A DNA stretch of 42,620 bases, taken from NCBI GenBank assembly GCA_045601325.1, contig JAZRZI010000051.1, positions 1-42,620 on the forward strand. The letters are read 5' to 3'. Made by a program: the position numbers and the translations under genes. Below the pieces are notes generated by a model. It made no database searches. It was not told where the DNA came from and was given only the letters and a program-made list of their open reading frames with translations. Below, piece by piece: positions 42,346 through 42,620 of this stretch. Position 1 is the first letter of the stretch. Every line of letters begins with the position of its first letter. Source of the DNA: JAZRZI01 sp045601325 (GTDB lineage Bacteria; Bacillota_I; Bacilli_A; RFN20; CAG-826).

Positions 42346-42620
42346 ATGCATCGTAAATTGAGATTAAAATTTCCAAAACTAGGTTTAATGGCAGTTGCCT
42401 GTTCTTTAATATTTGGCTTTGGTTTGAAAAAAACAGATTATGTTAATGCTAGTGCGGTGGAACCTACTGCGATATGTCAAGGCATCGCTAATGATGAAAA
42501 CAATAACATTCCTGAAACAGTTCAACAATTAAACCCTGTTCCTAGATATAAAACTTTACTTAAATACGATGGTAATTTAGGTGATGAAGCTAACCAAGTT
42601 AACGTAGTGTCCACGACTGG
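42346..42620 (+). CDS. secreted protein, 5' part only (cut by window edge)
   Basis: The open frame starts at ATG 42346, about 7 nt after an AAAAGGA ribosome binding site. A second ATG at 42340 is too close to that site. About 91 codons are visible. It has a basic N-terminus, a hydrophobic signal segment (about 13-27, GLMAVACSLIFGFG) and a likely cleavage region near NASA. The exported part begins with low-complexity sequence rich in N, E and Q. No domain can be named because the gene continues beyond the window. Confidence 0.7.
   Translation, partial: MHRKLRLKFPKLGLMAVACSLIFGFGLKKTDYVNASAVEPTAICQGIANDENNNIPETVQQLNPVPRYKTLLKYDGNLGDEANQVNVVSTT

Noticed and set aside
1..42620. CRISPR arrays, tRNA or rRNA genes and code-4 UGA tryptophan usage
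   Set aside because: No regularly spaced repeats and no tRNA or rRNA were recognised. UGA acts as a stop in overlapping ATGA gene junctions.

Overview
The window is AT-rich DNA from a low-GC Gram-positive bacterium. UGA is used as a stop (walJ and rlmH both end in overlapping ATGA), so this is not a code-4 mycoplasma. The gene content is a Firmicutes-type core (gdpP-rplI-dnaB-walJ-rlmH and ssrA) plus many single-membrane lipoproteins, glycoside hydrolases and sugar ABC importers. This looks like an uncultured gut, Bacilli/Mollicutes-related glycan user. That placement is an inference from gene content, not from a phylogeny.

Region 1 (1-8438): a truncated IS110-family transposase tail abuts the C-terminal end of a broken surface protein. 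Then come a large secreted calcineurin-like phosphoesterase with three repeat domains, a second phosphoesterase lipoprotein, a GH78-type (alpha-L-rhamnosidase-like) enzyme and a polytopic membrane protein. Region 2 (8485-13290): the remains of an ABC importer, where an internal deletion joins an ATPase N-terminus to a solute-binding protein C-terminus. It is followed by an intact GH95 alpha-L-fucosidase-like gene, the fucose mutarotase fucU, a small membrane protein and a sugar-phosphate-isomerase-type TIM barrel.

Region 3 (13383-19061): core genes gdpP (c-di-AMP phosphodiesterase), rplI, dnaB (with an insertion near the C-terminus), walJ, rlmH and an unknown small gene, in one tight run. Region 4 (19143-24117): a small unknown protein, a reverse-strand membrane protein, tmRNA with an unusual predicted tag, a stand-alone DnaB/RecA-fold ATPase, a previously hidden 56-residue reverse-strand gene, an SGNH-hydrolase lipoprotein and a frameshifted RhuM-family remnant.

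Region 5 (24231-39195): an AraC-type regulator followed by a roughly 14-kb operon. It encodes a UgpC/MsmK-type ATPase, a solute-binding lipoprotein, a permease with about 540 extra extracytoplasmic residues at its N-terminus, a second permease, two large lipoproteins, a Gfo/Idh/MocA oxidoreductase with two cysteine clusters and a lipoprotein ending in a DUF1080/LamG-like domain. This is the best candidate in the window for an undescribed system: surface glycan capture, import and oxidoreductive processing encoded as one unit. Region 6 (39262-42620): an InlB-repeat/DUF6273-like lipoprotein, a reverse-strand M6-type metalloprotease lipoprotein and the start of another secreted protein cut by the window edge.

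A recurring regulatory theme is that several genes have a TATAAT-type -10 box only 6-11 nt before their ATG and no Shine-Dalgarno sequence. This suggests leaderless transcripts alongside ordinary SD-led genes.
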